Both the position numbers and the translations under genes were made by a program. The notes under the pieces are model-generated. The model did not search any database and was not told the origin of the DNA. It worked only from the letters and a program-made list of their open reading frames with translations. Shown in pieces: positions 35,201 through 42,696 of a stretch of 64,000 nt of DNA (position 1 is its first letter; every line of letters starts with the position of its first letter). This DNA is from Gemmatimonadales bacterium (GTDB taxonomy: Bacteria > Gemmatimonadota > Gemmatimonadetes > Palauibacterales > Palauibacteraceae). The stretch spans positions 1-64,000 of the forward strand of contig VXOJ01000016.1 of NCBI GenBank assembly GCA_009840115.1. The letters are read 5' to 3'.

Positions 35201-35454
35201 TGGTCATCGAACACGGGCCGCCAGTGCAGGCCGGCGTCGTCCGTCTTCCAGATCCCTCCGGTGGCGGCGCCGGCGAAGTACGTGTTGCGGTCCCCGGGGA
35301 CGCCGGCGATCGAGGAGACGCGGTTGCCGACGGGTCCGATGTGGCGCGCCCGCAGCCCCTCGTACTGCTCGGGCGTGAGTTGCTGGGCCGCCAGCGGCGC
35401 GGCGGCCGCAAGGGCGAAGACGAGACTGATGGAGAAGCGGCGAACGTTGGACAT
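32203..35454 (-). CDS. Exported sortilin/VPS10-like BNR-repeat protein
   Basis: A 1083-residue protein starting MSNVRRFSISLVFALAAAAP (signal cut near AAQQ). Residues ~25-760 are a large propeller with repeated BNR/Asp-box motifs (STDGGETWTHMG, TTDGGASWEKI, SRDDGATWTNV, YDDGESWQLF), the layout of bacterial VPS10/sortilin-like and xyloglucanase-like proteins. After residue ~860 comes a beta-domain (GTYTVTLVVDGEDV) and then a long helical, probably coiled-coil C-terminus (~900-1070). No glycosidase catalytic pair is recognised. The ATG at 35454 begins the signal; open sequence further upstream overlaps the acyl-CoA dehydrogenase gene. Confidence 0.85.
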   Translation of the reverse strand: MSNVRRFSISLVFALAAAAPLAAQQLTPEQYEGLRARHIGPVGNRVSSIAGVPGDRNTYFAGAATGGIWKTDDAGLHWRPVFDDQPVHSIGALAVAPSDHAVVWAGTGETSIRSNVSIGNGVWKSTDGGETWTHMGLEGTGRVGRILIHPTDADVVYVAALGHAYAESDERGVYRTTDGGASWEKILFVDRGTGAYDMVMDPANPRKIFATMWDIDLKTWKRDSGGPGSGLHLTMDGGDTWSELEGNGLPTGTLGKIAVCMSHSDSDRVYALIETSDGVPMEGYETDTGELWSSDDGGRTWRLVNYSHDLATRQAYYTRCGVASDDRDELYFLSSSFSVSRDGGATYEMFNFLGGGPLGGDPQAPGWDLHDIWVDPENSDRVFIGGDSGVAITENRMKSWSRMQLPIAQMYHVTVDNEIPYNVMGNRQDGPSYHGPSNTRYSGFWARGLIPRGDWTTVGGGESGFATPDPTDPNIVWSSASGAGAVGGIVVRHDRERGQFRDVEVWPESTMGYPAEEIRYRFQWTFPLLISPHDNETIYVTSQHVHRTRNRGQSWEVISPDLSTNNRERMTVSGGLTPDNIGVEFCCVIYAFDESPIEQGVFWAGTNDGLVQVSRDDGATWTNVTENIPNLPPDGIVRSIDASRFDVAKAYITIEHHQVGDFDARAYKTDDFGATWTQITDGVDNHPVDYTRYLLEDPVRPGLLYLGTETNVYISYDDGESWQLFMPNLPPSPYYGLIIQEHFNDFVAGTYGRGYWILDDLSGVQQLTPEIAATDAHLFAPRDAYRFNDISEPQIMYEDWSVGQNPPNGASINYWLGGGEGREVQVRVENSDGETLATLDGSSHDGFNRVWWNFRGPDANPIEYRTKPQFADWMPMPEVSRTAGGGFFGFGGGPRQPPGTYTVTLVVDGEDVGTEELTVLRDPSSEGSMADILAQKALLDDIVEDRNRLADAVNQIELLRRQIHDLRPVLEEAGDAEDVLEAGEALDESLIEVEGELVQLKNTGPDGVRWPSMIAGRLQYLQGAVGTADFPPTDQHAEVAQLLSDQIDEVVVRLQAVLADELAEFNRMLQARVGRVITTDEDG

Positions 35455-35552
35455 GGCTCTCTGCCTCGTGAAACGGGTCGTTTTGGGCGAGGAAACGTGC
35501 GGCCCGGGACGAATGCGGGCCAGAGCCCGGCGAACCTCGCTCGTCGCGCCGG

Positions 35553-36737
35553 TCAGTTGTAGGCGGGCAGCCCGGTCGCGTCGTGTCCCAGGATCAGGGA
35601 ATGGATGTCGTGCGTGCCCTCGTACGTATAGACCGATTCCAGGTTCGCCATGTGACGCATCGAGGCGTACTCGGCGAGGATCCCGTTCGCGCCGAGCAGG
35701 CGCCGCGACTCGCGCGCGCACTCGCAGGCCATGTTCACGTTGTTTCGCTTCGCGAGGGAGACGTGTTGCGGCCGCATCGTGCCCTCGTCCTTCATCCGGC
35801 CGAGCCGGAGGCAGAGGAGCTGCGCCTTCGTGATCTCGGTGAGCATGTCCGCGATCCGGACCTGCTGGATCTGCGTCTGCGCGATCGGCGTGCCGTCGAA
35901 CTGCACGCGGTTCTTCGCGTAGTCGACCGATTCCCGAAAACAGGCCATGGCGGCGCCGACGGCGCCCCACGAGATCCCGTAGCGCGCCTGCGTGAGACAC
36001 TTCAGCGGGCTCTTGAGCCCCCCGCTGCCGGGGAGGAGGCTCGTGCGCGGCACCCGCACGTCCTGCAGAACGAGTTCGGAGGTGTCGGAGGCCAGGAGCG
36101 AGAGTTTCCCCTTCTGGTCGCTGGCGGAGAAGCCGTCGCGCCCCGTCTCGACGATGAAGCCGCGGATCGAGCCGACATCGTCCAGGTCTCCGGTCTTGGC
36201 CCAGATCACCGCCACGTCGGACATCGAGCCGTTCGTGATCCACATCTTGGCGCCGTTGAGGATCCACTCGTCCCCGTCCTCGACGGCCCTCGTGATCATG
36301 CCGCCGGGGTTGGAGCCGAAGTCGGGCTCGGTGAGGCCGAAGCAGCCGATGGACTCGCCGCTCGCCAGCCGCGGCAGCCACTCGCGCTTCTGTTCCTCCG
36401 ATCCGAAGGCGAAGATCGGATACATGACGAGGGCGCCCTGTACGGAGACGAAGGAGCGGATGCCCGAGTCCGCCCGCTCGAGTTCCTGCATGATGAGGCC
36501 GTAGGCCACGTTGTTGAGGCCCGCGCAGCCGTACTCCTCGGGGAGGTTCGCCCCGAAGAAGCCGAGTTCGCCCATCTGGGGGATGAGTTCCCGCGGGAAC
36601 GTGCGTTCGATGTAGTGGTGGCCGATGATGGGCAGGACCTCCTGGTCCACCCACTCGCGCACCAGGTCCCGAATGGCGATCTCCTCCTCGTGAAGGAGCG
36701 CATCGAGATTGAAGTAGTCGACACCTTCGAAAGTCAT
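35553..36737 (-). CDS. Acyl-CoA dehydrogenase, glutaryl-CoA dehydrogenase-like
   Basis: A 394-residue FAD enzyme. GCFGLTEPDFGSNPGGMITR and WILNGAKMWITNGSMSDVAV are the flavin-contact motifs. The catalytic base lies in ESVYTYEGTHDIHSLILGHD, a sequence close to glutaryl-CoA dehydrogenases, and NVNMACECARESRRLLGANG fits the same group. It would oxidise (and perhaps decarboxylate) glutaryl-CoA to crotonyl-CoA, passing electrons to ETF. Start ATG 36737 overlaps the preceding small gene (ATGA). It lies at the end of an operon with LeuA-like and IDH-like genes. Confidence 0.88.
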   Translation of the reverse strand: MTFEGVDYFNLDALLHEEEIAIRDLVREWVDQEVLPIIGHHYIERTFPRELIPQMGELGFFGANLPEEYGCAGLNNVAYGLIMQELERADSGIRSFVSVQGALVMYPIFAFGSEEQKREWLPRLASGESIGCFGLTEPDFGSNPGGMITRAVEDGDEWILNGAKMWITNGSMSDVAVIWAKTGDLDDVGSIRGFIVETGRDGFSASDQKGKLSLLASDTSELVLQDVRVPRTSLLPGSGGLKSPLKCLTQARYGISWGAVGAAMACFRESVDYAKNRVQFDGTPIAQTQIQQVRIADMLTEITKAQLLCLRLGRMKDEGTMRPQHVSLAKRNNVNMACECARESRRLLGANGILAEYASMRHMANLESVYTYEGTHDIHSLILGHDATGLPAYN

Positions 36738-36991
36738 TCGTGAATCTCTCCGGATTCCGGGCAGCCCGTGGCTGCGGGACGAGGGACGGCGGACGAATCC
36801 GCGCGGAAACAATGGACGCCGAGCGCGACGCCGGCGGCGGCGAGGAGGAGGCCCCCGACGACGCCCGGCCAGCCGTACACGTGCGCGTTGATGACGAGGA
36901 CGACGCCGACCATGGTGGCGAGCGCCGCGGCCGGAAGCCCCAGCACGGTCCGGACGCCGGCGCGCCGGGCGCCTATCGGGCGAGCCGCCAT
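36734..36991 (-). CDS. Small two-helix membrane protein
   Basis: An 85-residue protein with two hydrophobic segments (VRTVLGLPAAALATMVGVVLVI and WPGVVGGLLLAAAGVALGVH) and a hydrophilic tail. No family recognised. Starts at ATG 36991, overlapping the end of the zinc-ribbon gene by 19 nt, and its own stop overlaps the acyl-CoA dehydrogenase start. The two overlaps argue that it is a real gene within the operon. Confidence 0.55.
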   Translation of the reverse strand: MAARPIGARRAGVRTVLGLPAAALATMVGVVLVINAHVYGWPGVVGGLLLAAAGVALGVHCFRADSSAVPRPAATGCPESGEIHE

Positions 36992-37293
36992 CGGGTGTAG
37001 CCCTTCACGACCTCGCGGCCGATGCGGAAGCCGAGATAGTACGCGGCCACGAGCGGCAGGCCCCACGCGTACGCGGGCAGGAACCCGAGTTCGGGGGAGG
37101 CGCGGAGCCAGACCACGACCCAGACGCCGAAGGGCAGCGTGATGCCCGCGGCGACCACGTGGCGCCAGATCCGCATGCGCCGCTGCATGCGCGGCCCGCA
37201 GGCCTCGCACCAGTCGTCGGCGTCCAACTGCCCCTTGGGGAACATCAGGCCGCAGGCGCCGCACATCACGCCCTTGAAGTGAAGCTCTTCCAT
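36973..37293 (-). CDS. Zinc-ribbon membrane protein
   Basis: A 106-residue protein with an N-terminal C4 ribbon (CGAC at ~11-14 and CEAC at ~31-34) and two membrane helices (RHVVAAGITLPFGVWVVVWL; YAWGLPLVAAYYLGFRIG), ending in a basic tail. The ATG at 37293 is used because it starts just before the ribbon; an in-frame upstream extension shows no conservation features. Role unknown. It lies between the IDH-like gene (34-nt gap) and the small membrane protein. Confidence 0.6.
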   Translation of the reverse strand: MEELHFKGVMCGACGLMFPKGQLDADDWCEACGPRMQRRMRIWRHVVAAGITLPFGVWVVVWLRASPELGFLPAYAWGLPLVAAYYLGFRIGREVVKGYTRWRLAR

Positions 37294-37327
37294 GGGTTCC
37301 CGCTCCGTGCCGGTCGTTCCGCGCCGG

Positions 37328-38362
37328 TCATTCACCCGCGGCATCCAGTCGTTCGATCACCGCGGCGGCGAACTCCGCCGTGCCCGCGGACCCGCCGAGG
37401 TCCGGAGTATAGCCGGCGCCCTCCTGCAGGGTCCGGTGCAGGGCGGCGCGGATGCGCGCGGCCGCTTCGCGTTCTTCGAGGTGGTCGAGCAGGAGGCAGC
37501 CCGCGAGCAGGAGGGAGGTGGGGTTCGCGATCCCCTGCCCCGCGATGTCCGGGGCCGATCCGTGCACCGCCTCGAAGATCGCCGCCCGCTCGCCGAGGTT
37601 CGCTCCCGGCGCGAAGCCGAGCCCGCCGATGAGCCCGGCCACCTGATCCGAGAGGATGTCGCCGAACATGTTCTCGGTCACGATCACATCGAAGCGGTAC
37701 GGATCCAGCGCCAACTGCATCGCCGTGGCATCCACGATCTTCTCGTCGAATTCCACCCTTCCCTCGTACTCGGCCGCGACGTTGCGACCGACCTCGAGGA
37801 AGAGACCCTGCGTGTATTTGAGGATATTCGCCTTGTGGACGAGCGTCACGAGACGCCGGCCGTGGGCGAGGGCGTACTCGAACGCGAAGCGGACGATGCG
37901 GCGCGACCCGTAGCGCGTGATGAGCATGACGGATTCGGCGACGGCGCGGGGGTCGTTCTCCATCCCGATGAAGTGCTCGATCCCGGCGTAGAGGCCCTCC
38001 GTGTTTTCGCGCACGATCACGAGGTCCACGTCCGGATAGCGCGCGGCCGGAAGCAGGGTGACCGCCGGACGGACGTTCGCATACAGATCGAAGTGCTTGC
38101 GGAGCGCGACGTTCACGGACCGGAAGCCGGAGCCGATGGGGGTCGTGAGCGGCCCCTTGAGCGCGACGCCGGTCGCCTCGATCGCTTCGAGGGTCGCCTG
38201 CGGCAGCGGCTCTCCGACGGTCTCCATGGCGGTGACGCCCCCGAGGCACTCGCGCCAGCGGATGGGCGCGCCGGCGGCCTCCAGGATCGCGAGCGTGGCC
38301 TCGGCGATCTCCGGGCCAATGCCGTCCCCCGGGATCAGTACAACGTCGTGCGGCGTCTTCAT
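37328..38362 (-). CDS. Isocitrate/isopropylmalate dehydrogenase family, NAD-IDH-like
   Basis: A 344-residue beta-decarboxylating dehydrogenase. [20 protein letters not shown] starts the fold. [19 protein letters not shown] matches the substrate loop of NAD-isocitrate and homoisocitrate dehydrogenases rather than isopropylmalate enzymes. The metal-binding aspartates are in [18 protein letters not shown], and [20 protein letters not shown] closes the cofactor site. ATG 38362 follows the previous gene by 2 nt; an in-frame GTG at 38368 would make a GTGA overlap and is equally possible. Located two genes downstream of a LeuA-like synthase, which raises a chain-elongation role. Confidence 0.85.
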   Translation of the reverse strand: MKTPHDVVLIPGDGIGPEIAEATLAILEAAGAPIRWRECLGGVTAMETVGEPLPQATLEAIEATGVALKGPLTTPIGSGFRSVNVALRKHFDLYANVRPAVTLLPAARYPDVDLVIVRENTEGLYAGIEHFIGMENDPRAVAESVMLITRYGSRRIVRFAFEYALAHGRRLVTLVHKANILKYTQGLFLEVGRNVAAEYEGRVEFDEKIVDATAMQLALDPYRFDVIVTENMFGDILSDQVAGLIGGLGFAPGANLGERAAIFEAVHGSAPDIAGQGIANPTSLLLAGCLLLDHLEEREAAARIRAALHRTLQEGAGYTPDLGGSAGTAEFAAAVIERLDAAGE

Positions 38363-38364
38363 CG

Positions 38365-38976
38365 TCACGAGGGTGCGAGCCGGTCGGCCACGCGCAGCGC
38401 GAGCGTGGTGAGGGCGAACGGCGACGCGGCCTCCGCGGCCGCCCCCGCGACGGCGCCGTGCCAGAGGACGGCGCTGCGCCGCACGTCGATGACGGCGAGC
38501 TGCAGGACGGCCCGGCGCTCCCGATACGACACCGCGAGCGGCAGGACGACGAGGCGGGCGCCGAACAGGGCGGCCACCTGGCGGAGCTGCGTGTGGAGCG
38601 GTTCGTAGAGCTGCGACCGGGCGTCCGGCGCGGCGAGCAGGCCCCGGTAGGCGAGCCGCCCCGGGTCGACGCCGATCGTCGGGTTGCGGGCCAGGCGGGC
38701 CTCCACGGCGGGCGCGAGCGCCCAGTGCGCGGCCCCGTCCTCCTCGCCGAACGCGAACTCGATCTCCGCGTTGAGGAGGTCGATCGTGCGCGCCGCGCTC
38801 CCCGTCCCCCCGGCCCACGCCCCCTCGCCGTCCGGGACGGCCGACTGCACCGGGAGGACGACGACCGGCACGCCCGCGGGCACCTCCGGCGGGTCGGCGG
38901 CCGGAGGCTGCTGCGCCGCCAGGGCCCCGGCGGAGAGAAGGGCGAGCGCGCCGCACGACGCGGTGCGGCGTCTCAT
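38365..38976 (-). CDS. Exported protein of unknown function
   Basis: A 203-residue protein with a signal peptide (MRRRTASCGALALLSAGALAA, cut near AAQQ). The mature part includes VPVVVLPVQSAVPDGEG, RTIDLLNAEIEFAFGE, then QVAALFGARLVVLPLAVSYR and LQLAVIDVRRSAVLWHGAVA. This recalls envelope proteins that report or assemble with lipoproteins, but no family name is supported. Starts in an ATGA overlap with the LeuA-like gene and ends next to the IDH-like gene. It is odd to find an exported protein between two metabolic enzymes. Confidence 0.55.
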   Translation of the reverse strand: MRRRTASCGALALLSAGALAAQQPPAADPPEVPAGVPVVVLPVQSAVPDGEGAWAGGTGSAARTIDLLNAEIEFAFGEEDGAAHWALAPAVEARLARNPTIGVDPGRLAYRGLLAAPDARSQLYEPLHTQLRQVAALFGARLVVLPLAVSYRERRAVLQLAVIDVRRSAVLWHGAVAGAAAEAASPFALTTLALRVADRLAPS

Positions 38977-40214
38977 GCCCGCGCCGCCTCGACGCCCGCG
39001 ATCTCGGCTTCGATCTCCTCCTGCGAGAGGGTGCGATCGCACTTCTTGGCGAGCCGGAACACCGCCTCGCACAGGGTTTCGTCCCCGGCGTCGTATCCGT
39101 GCTGGCTCAGCCAGAAGCGGACGTTGCTGAGACCGGACACCGGAGAAATCTCGATGATCTGCTTCCGGCCCACGATCGAAGCGGGGACGCCGCTGTAGAC
39201 GCAGTCCTCCAGCCAGCCGTCCCCCTTCTGCATGGCCTTGATGATCGCGGCCGCGTGCACGCCCGTCCCCGTCCGGAACGCGTCGTCCCCGATGACGGGA
39301 TAGTTGTGGGGCACGTCGACCCCGCACATCTCCGCCGTGAGGCGGCAGTAGTCCGACAGCCGGTCGATCGGGTGGTCGTGCGTTCCCAGCAGGTGGAGGT
39401 TCACGAGCAGCAGGTCCATCTCGACGTTGCCGATCCGTTCGCCGATCCCGAGCGCGGTGGCATGCACCCGGTCGACACCCTCCTCGATCGCCGCCAGCGC
39501 ATTCGCGAGCCCGAAGCCGCGGTCGCGGTGTCCGTGCCAGTCGATCTTCACGGATTCTCCCGTGCCGGCCACGATGTCCTTCGCGAACCGCACAAGTCGC
39601 CGCACCCCGTGGGGCGTCGAGTGACCGACGGTGTCCGCGAGACAGATCCGGCGGGCCCCCGCCTCGACCGCGGCCGAGAAGAGCCGGGCGAGCGTCCGGG
39701 GCCGCGACCGCGTCGTGTCTTCCGTCACGTACATGACCTCGAGTCCCTCGCCGATGGCGAACTCGATGGCGTCGCGCGACGAAGCGAGGATCTGGTCCAC
39801 ATCCCAGTTCTCGGCGTACTGGCGGATCGGCGAGCTGCCGATGAAGGTCGCGACCTCGATGTCCAGACCCGTCGCCTGCTGGACGCGCGCCACGGGTTCG
39901 ATGTCGGCCCGGACCGTGCGGGCGGCCGCGTTGGCCTCGATCGGGAGCCCTCCATCGACGATCTCGCGAGCCAGCGCCAGGCACGCTTCGTAGGCGCGGG
40001 GGCCGGCGCCGGGAAGGCCGATGTCGACGGCGTGGATGCCGAGGTCCACCATCAGGTGGAGGAGTTCGATCTTCTTCTCGATGGGCGGGTCCTTGACGGA
40101 CGGATTCTGGAGGCCGTCGCGCAGCGTCTCGTCATCCAGTTCGACCCGGGTCGCCGCGTAGTCGTGGCTCCCCGGAAGCGCATTCCAGTCGTATATCAGT
40201 TCGTCCTGGCTCAC
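38973..40214 (-). CDS. LeuA/homocitrate-synthase-like HMGL-family enzyme
   Basis: A 413-residue TIM-barrel acyltransferase or lyase. The metal/substrate motif ETLRDGLQNP lies near residue 30. KIDWHGHRDRGFGLANALAA supplies the two metal histidines (HGH), and LGIGERIGNVEMDLLLVN matches the LeuA GEraGN motif. The C-terminal LeuA regulatory (leucine-binding) domain is absent. The enzyme would condense an acyl-CoA with a 2-oxo acid: isopropylmalate, citramalate or homocitrate synthase are all possible. GTG start overlaps the nucleotidyltransferase stop (GTGA). Lysine is probably made by the diaminopimelate route here (lysA at 57 kb), so a biosynthetic homocitrate role is not obvious. Confidence 0.78.
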   Translation of the reverse strand: MSQDELIYDWNALPGSHDYAATRVELDDETLRDGLQNPSVKDPPIEKKIELLHLMVDLGIHAVDIGLPGAGPRAYEACLALAREIVDGGLPIEANAAARTVRADIEPVARVQQATGLDIEVATFIGSSPIRQYAENWDVDQILASSRDAIEFAIGEGLEVMYVTEDTTRSRPRTLARLFSAAVEAGARRICLADTVGHSTPHGVRRLVRFAKDIVAGTGESVKIDWHGHRDRGFGLANALAAIEEGVDRVHATALGIGERIGNVEMDLLLVNLHLLGTHDHPIDRLSDYCRLTAEMCGVDVPHNYPVIGDDAFRTGTGVHAAAIIKAMQKGDGWLEDCVYSGVPASIVGRKQIIEISPVSGLSNVRFWLSQHGYDAGDETLCEAVFRLAKKCDRTLSQEEIEAEIAGVEAARA

Positions 40215-41203
40215 GTCCGCTCGCCTTCGACGACTCCGTCGTCTCCCACGCTCACTCTGCCGCGCACGCCTCGAAGCGTCACGCGGTCCCCGACGAGGGA
40301 ATCTATCAGATCGCAGTCCTCGATGACGCTGTCCGCGCCGACGATCGTGTGGCGGAGGCGCGAACCCCGGACCCGGCTGCCGGCTGCGACGCTCACGTTG
40401 GGGCCGACCGCGGACGTCTCGACGACGGCGTCGGCGGCGACGGCGATGGCCCCGTCGACGGTGACGGAATCCGGGAGGTCCGGATCCCCTCCGTGTCCGC
40501 GCTCGAGCATCACCCGATTCGTCTCGAGCAGCGTTTCCGGCTGCCCGCAGTCAAACCAGCCGCCGACTTCCGCCGTATGGAGACGTGCGCCGCGGTCGAT
40601 CATGTACTGGAACGCGTCCGTGAGGAAATACTCCCCGAGGTCAGGGTCCCGATCCATCACATGCCGAATCCCCTCGAACATCAGCTCGTGATCCTTCACG
40701 TAGTAGACGCCGATGTTCGCGAGCTTCGATACCGGTTCCGACGGCTTCTCGACGATCCGCTTCATGAATCCCGCTTCGTCCGTCAGGATGACGCCGAACC
40801 GCTGGTAGTCCTCGACCTCCTTGGCCCAGATGATGCCGGACGCGGACGCGTGGCGGTGCAGGACGCTGAAGTCGGCGTCGAAGAGCGTGTCCACGAACAC
40901 GATGAGGACCGGCCCGGTCACGTGGGGTTCCGCCAGCGCGATCGCGTCCGCCGTCCCCCGCTGGACGGACTGTTCCACGTACGTGACCGGGAGGCCGGGG
41001 AACTCCTCCGCCATGAAGGCCCGGATCTGGCCGGCGAGGTGCCCGGTGATGCAGATGAGATCGTCCACGCCCTCGGCTCGGAGCTGCTCGACGACGTAGG
41101 AAAGCACGGGCCGATTGGCCACGCGGAGTAAGGGTTTGGGACGGGTGTGGGTGTGTGGACGGACCCTTGTACCCATTCCCGCCAACGGTATTATGGCCTG
41201 CAT
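40211..41203 (-). CDS. Sugar-phosphate nucleotidyltransferase (RmlA/GlmU-like) with left-handed beta-helix
   Basis: A 330-residue enzyme. The N-terminal signature IIPLAGMGTRVRPHTHTRPK binds NTP, and VLIVFVDTLFDADF carries the metal Asp. The C-terminal ~70 residues (VTVDGAIAVAADAVVETSAV, then GDRVTLRGVRGRVSVGDD) form hexapeptide repeats of a left-handed beta-helix. It activates a sugar-1-phosphate (glucose- or mannose-1-phosphate likely) to a nucleotide sugar for surface polysaccharides. First gene of the minus-strand operon; its start faces a plus-strand operon across a 135-nt gap. Confidence 0.87.
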   Translation of the reverse strand: MQAIIPLAGMGTRVRPHTHTRPKPLLRVANRPVLSYVVEQLRAEGVDDLICITGHLAGQIRAFMAEEFPGLPVTYVEQSVQRGTADAIALAEPHVTGPVLIVFVDTLFDADFSVLHRHASASGIIWAKEVEDYQRFGVILTDEAGFMKRIVEKPSEPVSKLANIGVYYVKDHELMFEGIRHVMDRDPDLGEYFLTDAFQYMIDRGARLHTAEVGGWFDCGQPETLLETNRVMLERGHGGDPDLPDSVTVDGAIAVAADAVVETSAVGPNVSVAAGSRVRGSRLRHTIVGADSVIEDCDLIDSLVGDRVTLRGVRGRVSVGDDGVVEGERT

Positions 41204-41338
41204 GTTGAGCCGTCAGAGTTTCGGGAGAGTGGTGCTGCTTTCTGCGGGGGCCGGGAGCCCGGGCCAACCGGGCCCCGCGGATCGCCAAGCTATCCGTGCG
41301 CGGCGGACGCGGGCAACCGGGGAAAGAGGGCTTCCGGG

Positions 41339-41794
41339 GTGACGGAGGCATCTCCCGAGGGCGGGCAGACCGGCGGACGCTCCCGCTGGCTGCACGAGAA
41401 TTCGGCGGACACCCGCGCGCCGGGCGGGCCCGAGCCGCGCGTCTACGAGATCGCCTTCTCCCGGGTCTGGGACCAACTGCTGAAATACGTGGGGCGGCGC
41501 TGGTGGTGGACGCTCGCCCACCGCGACGAAGACCTCGGACTCATCTCCGTCAGGTGTGCGGTTCCGCTCCTGCGCTGGTCGGATGACCTGACCATCTGGG
41601 TCGCCCTCGATTCGAACGGGCTCACGCGGGTCGAAGCGTTTTCCCGCGCGCGGAGGCGGGATTTCGATCTCGGCATGAACCGGCGACGGATCCGGCGCAT
41701 GCTGAAGTCGCTCGACCGGGCGCTGGGACCGCGAGCCCGACTGCCCGAGTTCGCTCCCGGCGGGGACGCGCGGGATGCGCCGGGGGGGACGTGA
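41339..41794 (+). CDS. DUF1499-like protein
   Basis: A 151-residue cytoplasmic protein. The second half (WVALDSNGLTRVEAFSRARR, then DFDLGMNRRRIRRMLKSLDR) matches the end of DUF1499 proteins (S-x-SR...DLG-N-x-RI), and the VWDQLLKYVG start is similar. Function unknown. Starts at GTG 41339 after AGAGGG; earlier in-frame ATG codons lie in a non-conserved stretch. Its stop is overlapped by the lipoprotein gene (GTGA). Confidence 0.6.
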   Translation: MTEASPEGGQTGGRSRWLHENSADTRAPGGPEPRVYEIAFSRVWDQLLKYVGRRWWWTLAHRDEDLGLISVRCAVPLLRWSDDLTIWVALDSNGLTRVEAFSRARRRDFDLGMNRRRIRRMLKSLDRALGPRARLPEFAPGGDARDAPGGT

Positions 41795-42696
41795 TCGGGC
41801 GCTGGCTCCCCAGGGCGGCGGGCGCCGTCCTCGTCCTCTTCGCGTGTGCAGGACCTCCCCCCGACGGAACGGCGGAATCCGGCGCGGAGATCGCCGGCGA
41901 GCCGCTCACTCCGGCGGTCGACGCGCGCTATCTGACGCACCTTCTCTTCGCCGCCGACGACGGGACCGCGTTCATCGGCTCGTTCGATCAGACGGCCGAG
42001 GGCGAAGATCTGCGCCTTGACTACGACGTGCGCCTCGCGGAGGGAGACGCCTGGCGGCCCCTCGTTCTTTCGCGGGACACGGTGTCCGTGGCCCGCGCGG
42101 CGTGGCGGCTTCTGCCTACGCCGTCGATGGCGGTGCGCGTGGGCGACGCCGGCCAGATCGTGAGTCTCCGGTTCGGCGAGGGCGAGGACGCGGATCCCGT
42201 GCGTCTCCTGGCGGGGGAGGAGGTGTCCGTCTGGACGGGGCCGACAGGGCAGCGGGAGTCGCTGGGGATCGCGGCGCTGCAGACGAGTGACGGGGCGGTG
42301 CCGGGCATCCTCTTTTTTCGGCGTGCCGCGCGGGCGCTGAGCATCCCCGTCGCGACGACGGATGGCCAGACCTTCGTGTTCGCCGACTCGCTCGGGAACG
42401 GCCTCGTCGTCCACGCGGGCACCCTCCGCCAGCCGGCGGTGGCCTACACCTGGCTGCACGGCGTCGACGCGGCGTGGGGCGACGTGACGCTCGAGCCGCC
42501 GGATCCGGGTCGGGCCGGCGGGGAGGCCGCGGCCTGGCGGTTCGAGATCTCGGGTACGACGGTCCGCGGGAGCTTTCGGCCGCTGGCGAGCGAGGACCCC
42601 GGCGACGGCACGCTCATCCGCATGGAGGCCGTGGTCAACATCGGAACGGAGGTACTCGACTTCAACGGGTTTGCCGCCACGCTGCCTTCGCCCTGA
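41791..42696 (+). CDS. Lipoprotein of unknown function
   Basis: A 301-residue protein with a lipobox signal (AAGAVLVLFACAG, Cys19). The mature part is mostly beta-strand, with no catalytic motif and no recognised family. GTG start overlaps the DUF1499-like stop, and its stop shares one base with the DUF445 start (TGATG at 42694-42698). The operon continues to SCO1 and CtaG, so a link with oxidase assembly or the envelope is possible but unproven. Confidence 0.65.
   Translation: MIGRWLPRAAGAVLVLFACAGPPPDGTAESGAEIAGEPLTPAVDARYLTHLLFAADDGTAFIGSFDQTAEGEDLRLDYDVRLAEGDAWRPLVLSRDTVSVARAAWRLLPTPSMAVRVGDAGQIVSLRFGEGEDADPVRLLAGEEVSVWTGPTGQRESLGIAALQTSDGAVPGILFFRRAARALSIPVATTDGQTFVFADSLGNGLVVHAGTLRQPAVAYTWLHGVDAAWGDVTLEPPDPGRAGGEAAAWRFEISGTTVRGSFRPLASEDPGDGTLIRMEAVVNIGTEVLDFNGFAATLPSP

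Noticed and set aside
41262-41325. Sequence resembling a c-di-GMP-I (GEMM) riboswitch upstream of the DUF1499-like gene (GGGCCAACC ... GATCGCCAAGC)
   Set aside because: Only ~8 of 11 core bases match GACGCAAAGC, the 3' GGGTTGCC partner is replaced by GGGCAACC, and the stems are short. More likely an imperfect repeat of CGGGCAACCGGG.
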